The notes under the pieces: model-generated | Seen by the model: only the letters and a program-made list of their open reading frames with translations | Told to the model about the DNA's origin: nothing | Database searches by the model: none | Program-made: the position numbers and the translations under genes | In this document: positions 43,724 through 58,100 of the stretch, one piece after another | Position numbering within the stretch: position 1 is the stretch's first letter | Layout of the letters: each line of letters opens with the position of its first letter | Origin: Brachionus plicatilis | Taxonomy: Eukaryota > Rotifera > Eurotatoria > Ploima > Brachionidae | Assembly (NCBI GenBank): GCA_010279815.1 | Contig: QEOQ01000316.1 | Span: 1,512,193-1,576,192 of the forward strand | DNA: 64,000 bases | Direction of reading: 5' to 3'

Positions 43724-46700
43724 TTAAAAATCAGCTAATAAACTAATAGCTTCAGCTGCTTTTTGTCTCACGATAGCCGACTGATCTTCCTTCAGCAGTT
43801 TTAACAAAGCTTAAATAAATGTCAATTAAATTTAAACTAAAAATAAAAAAGCTCAATCTACCATTAGTGATATGCTCTTTGGACAATTGACTTTGCTTTT
43901 CTTTATTCAAATGTCCCAGCAGATATCCAGAGAATAAGACCGAATTTGATCGAATAAGTGTCCATTCACTTTTAAAATTAGAAACACTATTCATAATATA
44001 AAAACTGACTTTTTCCGGAAATTCATTTACCTATAGATAAAAATAAAAATTAATTAGTAAATAAAAGCTAAAAATTCTACTATTAATTTTGACAAATCGT
44101 TTATAAATTCGCCATAATGTAAAGTTTTGTTATCCAACAAGCTGCTCTGAAAAAGCTCATTAATGCTTTCTGATTTAATCAAAGGTCCAACTTGGCGCAA
44201 TACAAACTTACACGATCTTTTAACACTCTCATCTTGTTCATTTAGATGAAGAATAAAACTAACAAAATTTGAATGTATTTGCTCCAAATAAGGCTCTTTG
44301 GATGGACCTTGACCAAATCTTGCCAATTCACCAAACAATAAGTAAGAGCTAGCTCTAATTTCGGCTTTTTCTTTTTCAAAACAAGGCCTAATTCTTAATA
44401 GGATATTGATCAAAATCGGTCTAACATTATTCTCATCAATTAGGGCAATAATCTTGGTCAAACCATTCATTGATTCTAAAGATATGTCATCATTTAAATC
44501 ATTTTTGTCATCAAGTCCTGCCATCATTGCTGACAAAATAGTTGTTGAGTGTTTTTGAACTTGGTCTTTGCCCAAACTGGATATATTGCCGAGACCACGG
44601 ATGCACAAAGTTCTCACTTGTAGACATGCATCGATTAATTTTGTCAGCAAACTATTCAGTAATTGCTCAATTAAATCAATGGAACATTTATGATTCATTA
44701 GCTTTTTTTAAAATAATTAATTTTATTAAATAAAAATTTTTTTAAATTTACCTCAGCATAAAAAGCTGTAGTGGATATTTTTTGACAGTCGTATGGGGCT
44801 GAAAGATACATGTTAAGATTATTGACAATCTTTGGAACCAAATCATCACAATTTAAGCAAAGACCCCTAAGAAATTTATTTAAAAAAATGATATTAATTT
44901 TTTTTAAGGTGTTGTGAATTTCTAATAAAAATTGAACAAAAATTCTTCCTTTTTTTGTTAGATTAAAATTAAAGAAAAAAAGGTTTATTTAAAAAAATAC
45001 TCCAAAAGAGTGCAACATACTTTGTTGCACCTATTGATTATTGATTATTTTTACTTAAAAAAAAAAGAAAATTAAGATTTATTTTAGGTTAAAATTGTTT
45101 TAAATGCATTTTATTTTCTTTCATTTTAATTTATCAATAAAGGAAGAATTTTTTTTTCAATTTGTATTCGAAATTCACAATACCTTTTTTTTAAATACTT
45201 TGCCATTATGGTGTATCCTTCGATAACTTTATTTTCTTCATTGAAAAAATTCCACAAATTTTCGTTCTCATAAAATTCAAAAAGATTAATACGAGTGCAT
45301 TTAACATAACTTTTAAAGCAATCAATCGCAATTCTATTTAATAATCAATTTAAAATTTTATTTCTAATAATTGATAAATTTTTAAATATCTACTTAATTG
45401 GATCAATTTTTTTTAAGTCACTTTGAATCTGTGATTTGGCTAAATTTTTTGAATTTTTATTCTCAGAATGGTCTTCTTTTGGTTTGGGTTGTGGCATTAA
45501 ATTGGATAACGAGTTGGATATTCGAATGAACAAGGCACTGAATATTTTTTCAAAATTGTCTTCAAAAACTTTTTCAGTCGACTCGGTCACATTGTTAGAA
45601 AATATTTCATTCAAAATACAAGTTCCAATCAGTGGCGTAATTGATGCATATTTGGATCCATTTTTTTCCTCGTATGGCAAGCATCTGGTCCATATTTGCA
45701 GTAAATGATCAATAATATCATTCATCAACTGACTATCTTCACACAAACTTTGGCATATTTCAGTCATTTCACTTGAATAAAATTTTTATTTTTAGAAAAA
45801 AGAAAAAAATGTTTTTAAGGGATTAATAAAAAAAGAGAGTCTTGTCAATTTAATTATCTATGAAAAAAAAATTTTACTCGAAAAATTTATTTTGTAAATT
45901 TCATGAACAAAAAAGAAAATATTTAAAAAAAATTCGATCATGATTTTTAGATTAAATTAGATCACAAAATTTGGAGTTATTAAATAACAATATTATTTAA
46001 TATCTTTTAAACAAATCAAATGAAATATTATTTTTTTTTACTTCTTGAATTATATGTAGATTTAGTCACATTTAAATACAGAATAGAATCTACATGATTT
46101 TGTTCATAAAATTTTTAGAGATAAATTTTTCGAATAAAATTTGTAATCTATAGATCATAGAATTTATAAGACCAAAAAAAGCGTTATTAAATAATAGAAT
46201 TAGTGTTAGTCTAAATAATAATTTAATTAACATGGTACTGTGGTCAACGTATTCCATCCAAACTTGGCGTCTTGTGTCAATGATTTCTTCATGAATTAAG
46301 AAACTTTTATTATGTAGATAAATGTGAGAGCTTAATTTAAATAAATCATCATATTATTTTATTAATTTTGATTTAAAATTATTTAGGAAACAAAAAATGA
46401 AAGAAAAATTACTTGCTGCATGGTATTGGCAAAGTGAGCAAAACATTTAAAGAGTCAATTAAGTGCTGTTGAAAAACAACTCGGATTGTTCTCAAAGTTC
46501 CAAGTTTGGCTTGAGAATTTTGAATAGAACCGAGTTTTGTGTACAAATGGCGCAATAAATTATCCACATAATCCTTGAGCTCTGGACCGCGAAGTTTTAT
46601 GCAATAATTTAAGCATATACAGCTTGAGCTCGAACAGTTCGACTGAATGTCCAGCAATCCGTCAATAAGGTTTTCAATGAACATTACTAGTTGGTCTCCT

Positions 46701-49700
46701 GCAGGAACTTTTTTGCACAAAATTTTAGACAAATCATTAACAGATGTTAGCAGAGCATTTGGCGAATTTTTGATCAAACTTGGCATGAGACTATTCAGAG
46801 ACTCAGATTCTTCCCAGTTTTCTTTGGTGTAGATTTCCAAAGATTGTAAAAGACTATCAATGCAATCAATGGCCAATTTTCGAATTTTGATAACTGGATC
46901 AGTGGCACGGGTAACCATGCGGCCTAAAATATTACCAAAGCAAGTATAACTGTCCACATTTTGCGGGCTTTTTTCATCTAATTTAAAATTAAGATTAAAG
47001 TGCTTGAGCACACTTGCTAATGAACGAATGGATCTAAGCCGTTCATGATCTTTGACCGAAATGATCCAAGGTTCCAAATGCTTGAATACAATTGCCAATG
47101 TTGAACTATTCAGTTCTCTGTCTAAAAGTGTGTTTAACAATTCCTCTAGTGATTTTGATGTTTGCTCATAAATTTCATTTCCGTGCAAAATTTCACTTGA
47201 CTCTGAGTCTTTATCTTCAGCCGGAACTTGTAGCGGATAAAAACTATCTGTTGACGATTTTATTAATTGATATACATCGGCTTCAGTTGGTTTGGGATTA
47301 AGCTTGCTAAATTATTAATATTTTGTTTTAATTCTTAATAAAATTTTAAATAAAAAAAAAATTACGCTAGATTAGAGCAAACTTTAAAACTCATTGCTTT
47401 AATATCATTTGTTAGCATTTTAGACGTCTCCGTATTTATATAAGACTAAAGAAAAGTTTGAGAACATTTTTTAAATAATTTTTTTTTTAATAAAAATCAC
47501 AATTATTTGATTTAAAATTGTATTTTTGTATGAAAAATTGAAGTCTTTTTGCAGATGGTCTTGATGCATACATTTGGTGATTATATCAAGGGATTTGAGT
47601 ATATTTTGTTTTAAATTTAAATCCTATAAAAATAAAAAATTTTATTTAAATTTCCTTTAAATTTCAAATGTACCTTAGACGTGTTGGCAGCATATCCACT
47701 TACGCTGCGCAAAATATTAGCCTCCAAGCGCGAAATGACCAAATCTTTTGGTGAATAAAAAGTGACGTATCCATAAGTTAGGACCAGAGTTGATTTTATT
47801 TGGTCCGGATCGCCATTTTTATTTGAATCTTTAATCAAACTCGAAAAAAGTCCACCTGATGATTTTTTTGATTCATTTTTTGCAAAAGTTTCCAATTTGT
47901 ACAAAACAGTATCCAAATGAGTGGTTGATGTATAGCCAAAACTAACAGCACAACCCTCTCGTTCATGCTGATTAGAGTGATTAACAGAATTGTATATAGT
48001 ATCCAATTGTTTGTCTATAGTATTTTTACTAGTAGTTTTATTCAATACAACACCCAGGCATTTAAAGGCAAAATGCTAAAAATATAAAAATAAAAATTAT
48101 TGTTTTTTTTTTTTAAATCTTAAATACTTTTTCATCACTTAAATTCTGATAAAGTGTTTCAATTTGTTTTCCAAAGCATTTAGCAATTTCGCAGTACTTT
48201 TCCTCGGAATTCATTTGATCTAGACTATTGGACAACAATTTCATAATGAGATCTTCCCAATTTTTTTGTGAAAATTTTGAATTAGCCAATTTATCTTAAT
48301 AAATGGATTAAAAAATTTAATTGATATAAAATTTTTTTAGCTAACTAGGAAAAATCAACAAATTAGACTATAATATGAATTTTGAAACGAAAAAAAAGAG
48401 GTTTTTTAAATAAATTTAAAGATTGTAGATTTATGAAACCGACGATAAATAGAAGTAAAGATGGCACTTGATTTTTTTGAATAAAATTTTTTAATTGTGA
48501 AATTTAATTTTTTTTTCAATTATAATAAAAATTATTTGATGATTTAAAATGCCATTGTGAAATTTGGTACCAAAAACAAAATATTAAAATTCCAAAGCTT
48601 AAGTTCTGAAGAACCAAATCATGTTCTGTAAATTGTAGCAGCTGATACATCCTTTGCACCACCAATATACTGATTCTGCAAAACTCTGCAATAAATCTGC
48701 AAAACTCAGAAAATAGTAAATTTGGGATACTACATTATATTAAAAATCCAATTCAACTTTAAGTGGTGGTACAAAGGATGTATCAGTTGCTACAATTTAC
48801 AGAGCATGTTTTAGTCGGTCCAGATTTAAGTTCTGGCGTTTTTTATATTTTTTTTTTGTTTTTTGTACTAAAATTCACTATGTTCTAAATTTTGCACAGT
48901 TTTGCAGAATCAGTATATTGGTAGTACAAAGGATGTATCAGCTGTTACAATTTACAGAACATGATTTGGTCCTTCAGAACTTAAGCTTTGGTACTTTTTA
49001 TATTTTGTTTTTGATTTTTGTATCAAAATTCACAATGCCTTTTAAAATTTTAGTTTCAAAACAAAAATAAGAAAATTCAAATAAAATCACAGTTCACAAC
49101 ACAACATTTTGACCTTATTTTTTTTAATCAAAATATTACCTTCAAAATTTAGTATAAGTTTTGGTATTACACTGTCCCATAGATCCACTATCGAGCTGTC
49201 TATATTAGGTCCCATGTTTTTCATTAAATTAAGAATGTTCAAACCGCGGTTATTTCCATTCAGCGGACAACCACACAAAACAATTAGTCTGACCAATATT
49301 TCAAAGGGCTTTGGTACATTTATGAATGAGTCATAATTGATGAGATAGTCCTCTGCGTCGGATTCTCGTTTCTGTTCGGCAATGTGTGCCAAATTTTTGC
49401 AAAGTATATTCGAAGCTCTTGAGTAGTCATTATTGGTCAAATATTCGAGCAAAGCTGGCCACAAAATTTGATGCATATTGTTCACTGTGGTGGCAAAAAG
49501 TGTCAATATACTCTCTGCCGATAACCTCAAGTGTTCATTCGAAGCATCATCAAAGTTATTTTTTTTCTATTCAAAATTAAAAATTGTTTTTTTTTAAATT
49601 AAATGTTTTATATAAACCTGGTCATCTAACAAACAACATTGCTTGATGATAAATTCGATCATCAAAAAACCACCCTCTAAATGCAAGTAATCATGATATG

Positions 49701-51374
49701 CCATAGAAATTATTGTCTGAATTAGTTGTTTTTTTATCTTTAATAAAAAATTAAATAAAACAATAAATTTTAAAGATTTAAAATTTTTTTTAAATTTTAA
49801 TTACTCGATTATTTGATTCATTTAGTAGAAGTCTCAAGCCAGAAATGACAATTTGTTTTTTGTTCATCATTTGTTCTTCACAGGAGTTAATTATGTGACG
49901 TAGTATGGTCAATGATCCAATTCGGTTTTTCTCGTTGTTTTGTTCTAATTTTTGCAGCAAAAATGGAATCATTCTGTCACTATATCTGTGTGCTATTTAA
50001 AAATAAAAAATATTTTTTTTGATTTTTTTTAAAGCAAATTTTTACTAAGCTCAGCAAAACATCTCAAAATTTCATTTTGATTTTTATTTAAATTTGACAA
50101 ATTGGCATTGTTGGTATTTTTGGCTGTTTGATGATCAATAATTGCCAAAATCTGCATGAACAACTCTTTGACCAACTGATCAAATATGTTATCCATGCTT
50201 GCAATTGCTGGTTCGGCTGAAATTACAGCTGACAATGTTAAATACAATGACTTTTAAGAGAAATTTAGATATATTAATTTTTTTAAATTCTTCTCTTACT
50301 TGGGAGACAATGAAATGGTCTGCGTGTTTTTTATAAAGATTTAGCAAACCTGGTATTATTTTTGGTATATCTGTTTCCAGTTTGTCTCGTGATATTAAAT
50401 TGACAAAACTACCAACTGATTCAATGGTGATTTGCCTAACTTTGGGATCATTGGTTTTGATCCATGAATTGAATAAAAACTCGTGAGCTGCGTAAACAGA
50501 ATTAGAAAAATCCGATTTTTCAATTGATTGATCCGGAGCTTTTTCCTTATTTGAGCAATAGTATAAAATTGCCTCACAAAATTTGCACAATGCAGAGCCA
50601 AACGCATATTTATAAGAATCCAGTTTGGACATGCCTAACATTGGCAGAATGGAATTAAAAACTTTTGTCAAGCTGGGTACAACACCATAGGCTTAAAAGA
50701 ATTTTGAAAAAATAATCAAAATTTTTTTTAATTTTACGATTTGCTTCTGCCAAAAATGCCATAGTGTTTATCACAAATAAATGCGGCAGAGTTCCTGGAT
50801 TAAAATTTTTCTGCAATTCATCAAAAACTTCTTTAACATATTTTTTCCCAATAGCTACTAGAAGATTGCTAGATGCAGTCTGAAGAAACACCGGTTGATC
50901 TTTATCCTAACCAAAACCAAAATTTGAAAAATTAAAGAAAAAATTTTCTCAAAATTTACTTTATTTTTGATCATTTCATTAGAAGCTATTTCGATCCACT
51001 TCAAAGGAGAATCATCCTCAATTATTTCTATATTTTCCTTAACTATTTTTTCTATAGTGGTGAAAATTGAAGTCTTGTGTCCTTCTGAAAGCTTAATTTT
51101 AAATTAGATTTAGGTCTATCAAAAATTTTTCGTTCAAATTACTTTGGCCAAGTTTTTTGTCATAAACTGCAAAGAGATATTGAGTATAAATTGGGGTTTT
51201 TTGTTTCCTAATGTGATTATAGATTCCGATACTGATTCTTGGACATCAGGATTTTTGTCATCTATTGTTTCGAGGAGACCAATTATCAAATCTTAAAAAA
51301 AATTATATTCTAACACAGACATTTTAAAATTGTGATTAATTACTTTCTAGTTGGTACATGTTTCCAAAAGACAT
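43724..51374 (-). CDS. MROH1: MROH1 (maestro HEAT-like repeat protein 1)
   Basis: Twenty-one exons on the minus strand: 51374-51344, 51291-51143, 51091-50960, 50906-50738, 50691-50300, 50250-50046, 49992-49805, 49737-49618, 49566-49140, 48294-48128, 48075-47674, 47623-47501, 47445-47366, 47306-46413, 46330-46232, 45771-45394, 45333-45199, 44866-44752, 44701-44081, 44030-43862 and 43809-43724. All junctions keep frame, giving about 1,693 aa against about 1,640 in human. HEAT-type helices run throughout. Family landmarks include YGVVPSLTKVFNSILPMLG, LYKKHADHF, EREGCAVSFGY, LRIRPCFEKEKAEIRASS and LHYGEF, ending VRQKAAEAISLLADF. MROH1 is a largely helical scaffold reported to bind lysosomal membranes. 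Exon 15 (46330-46232, GTTAAT donor) and the exon 12 donor (GTGATT) are my least certain calls. Two introns carry dispersed repeats. Confidence 0.92.
44985..45190. repeat. Dispersed TTTGTTGCA repeat, copy 2 (in MROH1 intron)
   Basis: Contains the hairpin GTGCAACATACTTTGTTGCAC and the same downstream words as 39,480-39,790 (TTAATTTATCAATAAAGGAAG, CAATTTGTATTCGAAATT). It lies between MROH1 exons 17 and 18. Confidence 0.6.
48545..49050. mobile_element. Three-armed foldback element in MROH1 intron 9
   Basis: Arm 1 (about 48,550-48,720) reads GCCATTGTGAAATTTGGTAC, CCAAAGCTTAAGTTCTGAAG, GTAGCAGCTGATACATCC and TGCAAAACTCTGCA. Two reverse-complement arms follow at about 48,765-48,885 and 48,890-49,050 (GGATGTATCAGCTGTTACAA, AGAACTTAAGCTTTGG, TATCAAAATTCACAATGCC). 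This looks like one copy nested in or recombined with another. Ends and the ATCAGCTGAT core relate it to the ARMC9-intron element. Confidence 0.75.
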
Positions 51375-52127
51375 TTTAAGAATTTTGATTATCCTAAAAA
51401 ATTTTAGAAATAAGAAAAATACGAATTTAGGGTCATATGATTTAAGTTTTGAAAGCTATTTTAATATAATGCTTATTTATTTTAAAAATAAATTTCAAAT
51501 TTAATTGAATGCATAAATTTCATCACATGATTATTTTTAATTAAATTTTCGTTTGTTTGATCTGAAGGTATGAGACAATAGTGATGGTTTATTATTTTTA
51601 TTTACAAAAATAATAGTTAAAAAATATATTTTTTTATTTATCTTTTAATTTTAAAATTTTAATTCTGTAGAAAATTACTAAATAAACACAAATTAAAACC
51701 TTTATTTTGCTTTTAAATTTAAAATTGATTTTTAGATGATGACGACGGCTTCATTTAATCGAATTATCATACCTATTGGTATTTGGCTCCTGGCATCCAT
51801 TTATCCATCAAAATGAATCATTTATTTTTTCTTACTTGTTTTCCCCAATAACTGAAATGACAGAGATTTTTTTAAATCTAGTTTGAACTTGAATTTTCAA
51901 TGAATATCTTGAAAAAACTTTGTTATCTTTTTTTAAATAGAATGTAGCTAATTAAAAGTTCATTACCAGGCAAAAATTTGTAGCACATATGTTGCATTAA
52001 CGGGTTTATTAGTCTAGCTTTTTATTGAAAATCATCGATCCATAAACAAAATAATTGACCATATGATAAATTTTCAATTTTCTTTTCTCAAACAATTTAT
52101 TTGAGCTTTATTTTTGGTGAGCAAAAA
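51375..52127. other. Divergent promoter region of MROH1 and ADAMTS
   Basis: About 750 bp of AT-rich DNA between the start codons of two divergently transcribed genes. Both promoters must lie here, but I recognise no defined element. Confidence 0.55.
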
Positions 52128-55100
52128 ATGCTATGTTTTTTAGTTCTCAATTTCTTTATTGTCACTGTAATGACACATGGTAGTCAAGAGTATCTACAAA
52201 TAAATCCAGTACTTTTAAACCATGATGGAACCTTAAATTCAACAAATTTGGCTGATTTTCGGAAATTTAATTTTAATATTTCAAATTTTTATATTGGATT
52301 TGATTATAATGGATCTCAATTATTACTCAATTTGGAATCAAATGAAAAAATTTTCAATCAAATAAGTTTTATTGAAAGAAAATCGAGAAATAAAACTCAG
52401 AAAAGTTATTTTTACGAGCAAAAACCATGTCTATTTTATGGAAATGTAGTAAATTATACCAATTCGTTCACATCACTTTCATTTTGCCATAAATTGGTAA
52501 TTTTTTAATCAAAAAATAAGATTTAAAATAAAAAATTTAAACATTTTAGAACGGTTATCTCTATATCAATCAAACTCTATATTTTATTGAACCAATTAAT
52601 GGCCAAAATTCGACTCACAAATTTTCCTTTTCGAATCATATTTTAAATTTTGGTCGAAAAAAAAAAGTAAAAAGGTCTGTTAGTAAAGAGAGAATTGTTG
52701 AAACGCTCTTAGTAGCCGATAGTTCTATGGCCAAGCGCTATGACTATTTAGATCTTGAGCATTACTTACTCACCATTATAAATATGGTAGATTTTATATA
52801 CCATGATCAATCTTTTGAAAATAGTATAAAAATTGTTGTTGTAAAAATAATAATATTTGAAGATAGTGAAGTAAATATTTTCAAATTAAAACTTAAAAAA
52901 ATTTAATTATATTTTTTTTTAAAAAGCCATTTAAAATTGAAGCAAATGCGACTAAAACATTGAATAATTTTTGTAAGTACCAACATAGTATAAATCTTCC
53001 CGAATCTCATCCAAATCATCACGACTTGGCAATTCTGGTCACAAGGTAAAATAAATGATTAAAAAAAAAATATTAACTTTTTTTAAGAACTGATATTTGT
53101 GGTCATGACAATTCATGTGATACCTCGGGTCTTGCCAATCTTGGCAGCATGTGTGACCCGGAAAAAAGTTGTAACGTAAACGAAGATACTGGTCTCTCTT
53201 TGGCATTCACTATTGCTCATGAAATAGGGCATAAGTATTTTTTTTGATCATTTAAAGTTAAATAGATATCAATTAAAATTGAAGCCTTGATGCCGAGCAT
53301 GACACAGATGAGAATAATTGCACTAATTCTTCGTCACCATATTTAATGAATACACATTTAAGTTTTCTTAAAAAAAATCTCATTTGGTCAGAATGTAGTC
53401 GCAAACGAATAGATACATTTTTAAAGTATGAATAATTTTTATTCAAGTATTTAGACTATTTTTTCTTTTAAAGTCAAGAGAATGTAAAGTGTTTAGATGA
53501 TAAAGAAGAGATAAATATTATTCCGAATGAACCATCAGTTGCCGGTATTTTTTATGATATGGAACATCAATGCAAATTTTCTTATGGTGAAAATACCACA
53601 TTATGCAAAAACTATGAAGTAATTAAGCAATATTTAAAATTTTAAAATTAAAATTGCATCACATTAGTTTCAATGTAATGAGCTATGGTGTCGAATCGAA
53701 GGAGATTCGACCTGTATTTCTAAAGGAGAAAAACCTATAGATGGAACTTTATGTGGAGATGGAAAAAATTTTGTAAAAAAAAACTTTAAATAAAAATTTA
53801 ATAGAAAATTTTAGTGTTAAATTAGTGGTGTATGAATGGGGAATGCGTTGTCATATTGGAATTAAAAAATCCGACTAATGGAGGATGGGGGAATTGGTCA
53901 AAATGGTCGAAATGTAGCCGAGAGTGTAATGGTGGTGTTCAGTTCATTGAAAGAAAATGCAATAATCCAAAGTAAATTTTTGAATAAATCAAATAAAATT
54001 TATTCTAAAGTAGAAATTTTGAGACCTAAAGATGGAGGAAAATATTGTCTCGGTGATAAAAAAAGATATCGTATTTGCAATACAAATGTAATCATTCAAA
54101 TCAAATTTTTTTATATGTAATTTTTTTTAAAAAGTTTAAATTTTTAGAAATGTAATGATCCTAATGCGGATTTAAAATTTAAAAACAATCAATGTGTACA
54201 ATTAAATAATATGTCCCAATCATTTACCAATTTGACTGACGAATGGGAATTTTTTAGTTCTCCCAGTAATTTAATTTTATAAATATAAGAAATTAAATAA
54301 AAATTTTAATTTCCTCTTTTCTTTAAAAGGTGAAAATCCATGCAGGCTTTTTTGCAAGCCTAAAGATGACTTTTTTTACAAAATGTTTAATAAAAATTTG
54401 CTGGACGGCACGCCATGTTCGGACTATTCGAATAACAGATGTATCAATGGTGTTTGCATGGTACTTTTTAAATTATAAATTCTTAAAATTGGTATTTTAA
54501 ATGTTTGCGTAAAAGCCTGTTGGATGCGATTGGGTTCTGGGTTCTAATTTGACTTATGATTCATGTGGAGAGTGCGGTGGTGATGATTCATCCTGCAATA
54601 AGTATACAGGAACAATTGAGGTTTCATTTCCAATTCAAGGGGGCTATCAACCTTTGCTCGTTTTACCAAAAAATGCCAGATCGGTCAGAATTTATGAGTA
54701 TTCTAAATCAAAATTAAAAAATTATCTTGCAATTAAAAATTTGAATGGAACTTATTACCTAAATGGGCAATTTAAAATCACGGCTAACACTGAATTTCAT
54801 ATAAATGGTTAATTTTTAAATATTAAAATTATCATTAATTTAAATTAACAAAAGGAATAAAATTTGTGTATCAATCACGACCTAAACAAGAAGCTATTTT
54901 AACCGATGGACCTCTTGATGAAAATTTACTAATCATGGTAATTTTAAAAATATTAAATATGTCTATTAATATTCAATATTTATTTAAACTAGATTTAAAT
55001 AAGCGAAATAAAATTAATTTTGCTGAAGATAAATTTAAATTTTTTTTTTTATATGGTTAATAAATAGGAAAAGTTTATATGTTTTTTAACTTATTAGTAA

Positions 55101-58100
55101 TTATTGTTTACTTAAACTTTATTTCCATAAAATGATATGTAATTTTTAGGTCAAAAAAAAATTTAATTTTAAAATTTCTTTAGACTTGGCAAATTTTAAT
55201 TTATTACAAGAAATCAAGAAAAAGCTCTTTTGCCAAAAAAAAATTACCACTGTTTCACAAACTCTACATTTTCTTTAATTTTTATCCAAAATTTTTTTTT
55301 TTAATTTTTTTAATTTATCGAAAAAATTCCAAGAATCCGATGACTACAAGATAATCATATCACTTAAAAAAAAAAATTACTGACATATTAAATGTTTTTT
55401 AATATTTTAGCTTTTACTTACGACCAAAAAAGTTAGTGTCAGCTATTTTTATACCTTGCCGAATAGATTTGTGCCTGAACCCAAAAAGTATTACACTTGG
55501 GATTTTAAAAATGACTGGTCTTCGTGTTCAAAATCATGCGGTAAAGGCTTTACCAAAAATTCACCAAAATGCATTGAGCTCAAAGATGGCATTGTTGATG
55601 AATCGTTTTGTTCCAACTTGGAGAAACCTTCTGACTTATATAAACCATGTAATTTCAATGAATGCGAACCAAAGTAAGTTTAAAATTATACTCTTAGTGG
55701 AGCTAATTTTTGTCAAGTTGGTGGGTTGGTGAATGGCAAGATTGCAGCGCTACATGCAGAACCCAGGGTATTGGCTATAGAAAAAGAAGTGTTTTATGTG
55801 TAACTCAAAAGCCTAAAATAAATGATAAAGTTGAATTGATCGCCGAACTGGATACAAAATGTCAAAACATATCTAAACCTAGCATAGTCGAGAATTGCAC
55901 AATTAATTTAGAAAATTGCAAGAATAAAGATGGGTCTTTTAAAACAGCAATCTGGATTGCTGAAGAATGGAACCGGGTACTTTTGAATTTTTAAAAATTT
56001 ATTAAGCTAAAATTAAAAAAAAAGAATTGTTTAATTGACCCTTGCTCCACTGAAACAAGAGTTGTCAAATGTAGTGATATTAATTTCATTTGTGATCCTT
56101 ATATGAGACCAATTTCAGAGCGAAAATGTGAAGTTAATTCAAATAGAACTTGCGGAGTTTGGATCAGTGATGAATGGTCTGAGTGCAGCAAAACTTGTGG
56201 CAATGCTACTAGATTTCGAAAAGTTAGATGCATCAATGGCAATGTATGCAGTTCAATAGCTAAACCTCATGAAATAGAAATATGTTCCAATCACCCGCCT
56301 TGTCCCGACGAATATTCTATTACAGCTGATTTAATATTTTCTTTAAATAAATTTAAACAAAGAAAACAAAGATCAATTGATGAAGATAATTTTGATCATG
56401 TCTATTACTTTAATTTAATTAATTATACCCAAAATTTTGATTATGGAAGTTTTGGCTTTAACGAAAACAATTCTTCGAATAGAACATTGGATTATGAATG
56501 GAAAGTTGGTGAATTTAGCGAGGTAAAGTTAAATTGAAGACCATTTTTACTTTTTAATTTTAAATTACAAAAAAGTGTTCACGGAAATGTGGTAAAGGAA
56601 TCAGAGTCAGAAAAGTAGAATGCGTAGCAAAATTATCACATGAAATGACCAGCAATGAAAACTGCCGAGACCTAAAACCGCCAGCAGTCGAGGAATGCTT
56701 GGTCCAAGAATGTGAAAAATGGAATGTATCAGAATGGTCCCAAGTAAACAAAATTCTTTGTAGTGAAAAAAATTAAAATTTTCAATTAAGTGTTCGCCAA
56801 TATGTGGCTCAGGTTTTCAATACCGTAAAGTATTTTGCTCAAATTTATTGAGATTATGCGATCTGGAACAAAAACCTCTCATAAAAAGAAAATGTTCATC
56901 AAAACCTTGTTATGAATGGCGCACCGACACTTGGAGTGAATGTTCTTCTACTTGTGGTCAAGGATTCATGACTCGACGAGTTTATTGCTTTGACATTTTG
57001 GCTAATTCAACCTCGGATTTTTGTGAAAAAGAAATTATGCCTAAAACTGTTAAAAGATGTGAACTACAAGAATGCCCTATTCAATCAGAAAATGGTATTT
57101 TTTTTTTTTAATTTTTAAAATTTAAAAATAAGTTACCGTCATTTAAATTATTTTTTCTATTTTAATTATTTAAATCAAAAAAAGCATTTTAATTATTTAA
57201 ATATAATTTCGGTCTAATTTAAATCAAAAACTAAAATTAACGATTTAAAAATGGTAAAAATAGTATAAAAAGGAAAAAAAATAAAAAAATAATTTCATAA
57301 TGGTTGGACCATTAACCATCAAATTATATTAACAATTGTTACAATTTTTATCTGCACAAATTTTTGCATCTTTTTATTAGATTAATAAATTGGATATTGA
57401 AGAAAAGTGATTTTAGTTTTTCATTTAAATTTGGAAAAATAAATTCACGATCTACGAAAAATTACCAAAAAATGTCTACTTTACGGTGATCTTTTTTAGT
57501 TACACGTTAATTCTGGTAATTCTGTCTAAATATCTATTATTTATTTGTCTATCTGTTTCGAGATTATGCTTCTTCAGATTAAAAAAATTCTTAACTCAAC
57601 ACAAAAAAAAAGTTAAAATAAAATAAAAAAAAACAAAAAATGTTAAAAAGTAAAATGTAAAATAAATTAAAAAAGATTAAATTATAGAGCAAAATTAAGA
57701 AAGATAAATTGAATTTCTGACTTGGAAAAATTTTCTTATTCAGGATTTTGGTCTTATTCTTTGTTTAAACTAATGCAAAAGAGTTGATCTATTTTAAATT
57801 AGGTCTAGTAAGAAAATATTAGCTATATTAGGCCGTGAATACAATCTAGACCAGGTCTCGTTACCTCTTTTAGCTTATTTAAGGCATTTTTAAATTCTAA
57901 AAGAGCAATCGGCTTATTCAGATTATGTTTTACCTAAAGAATCTGTGATTTTTTATGCTATTTCGTAATTATTTTCTGATTCAACAAAATCATGATGAAA
58001 ACTAAAGGTAAGTGGCTAAGAGAAAAAGGGGGTAAGTGGCAAGGAAAAATTTTTTTTTGAAATAGCTTTCTAACTTTTTTACATTCCTAAATTAAAATGA

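Noticed and set aside
46232..46330. Reading the 46.2-kb segment as a plus-strand ORF (MVLWSTYSIQTW)
   Set aside because: The minus-strand reading joins MROH1 exons 14 and 16 in frame and aligns a conserved Trp, so I prefer it as an MROH1 exon, with moderate certainty.
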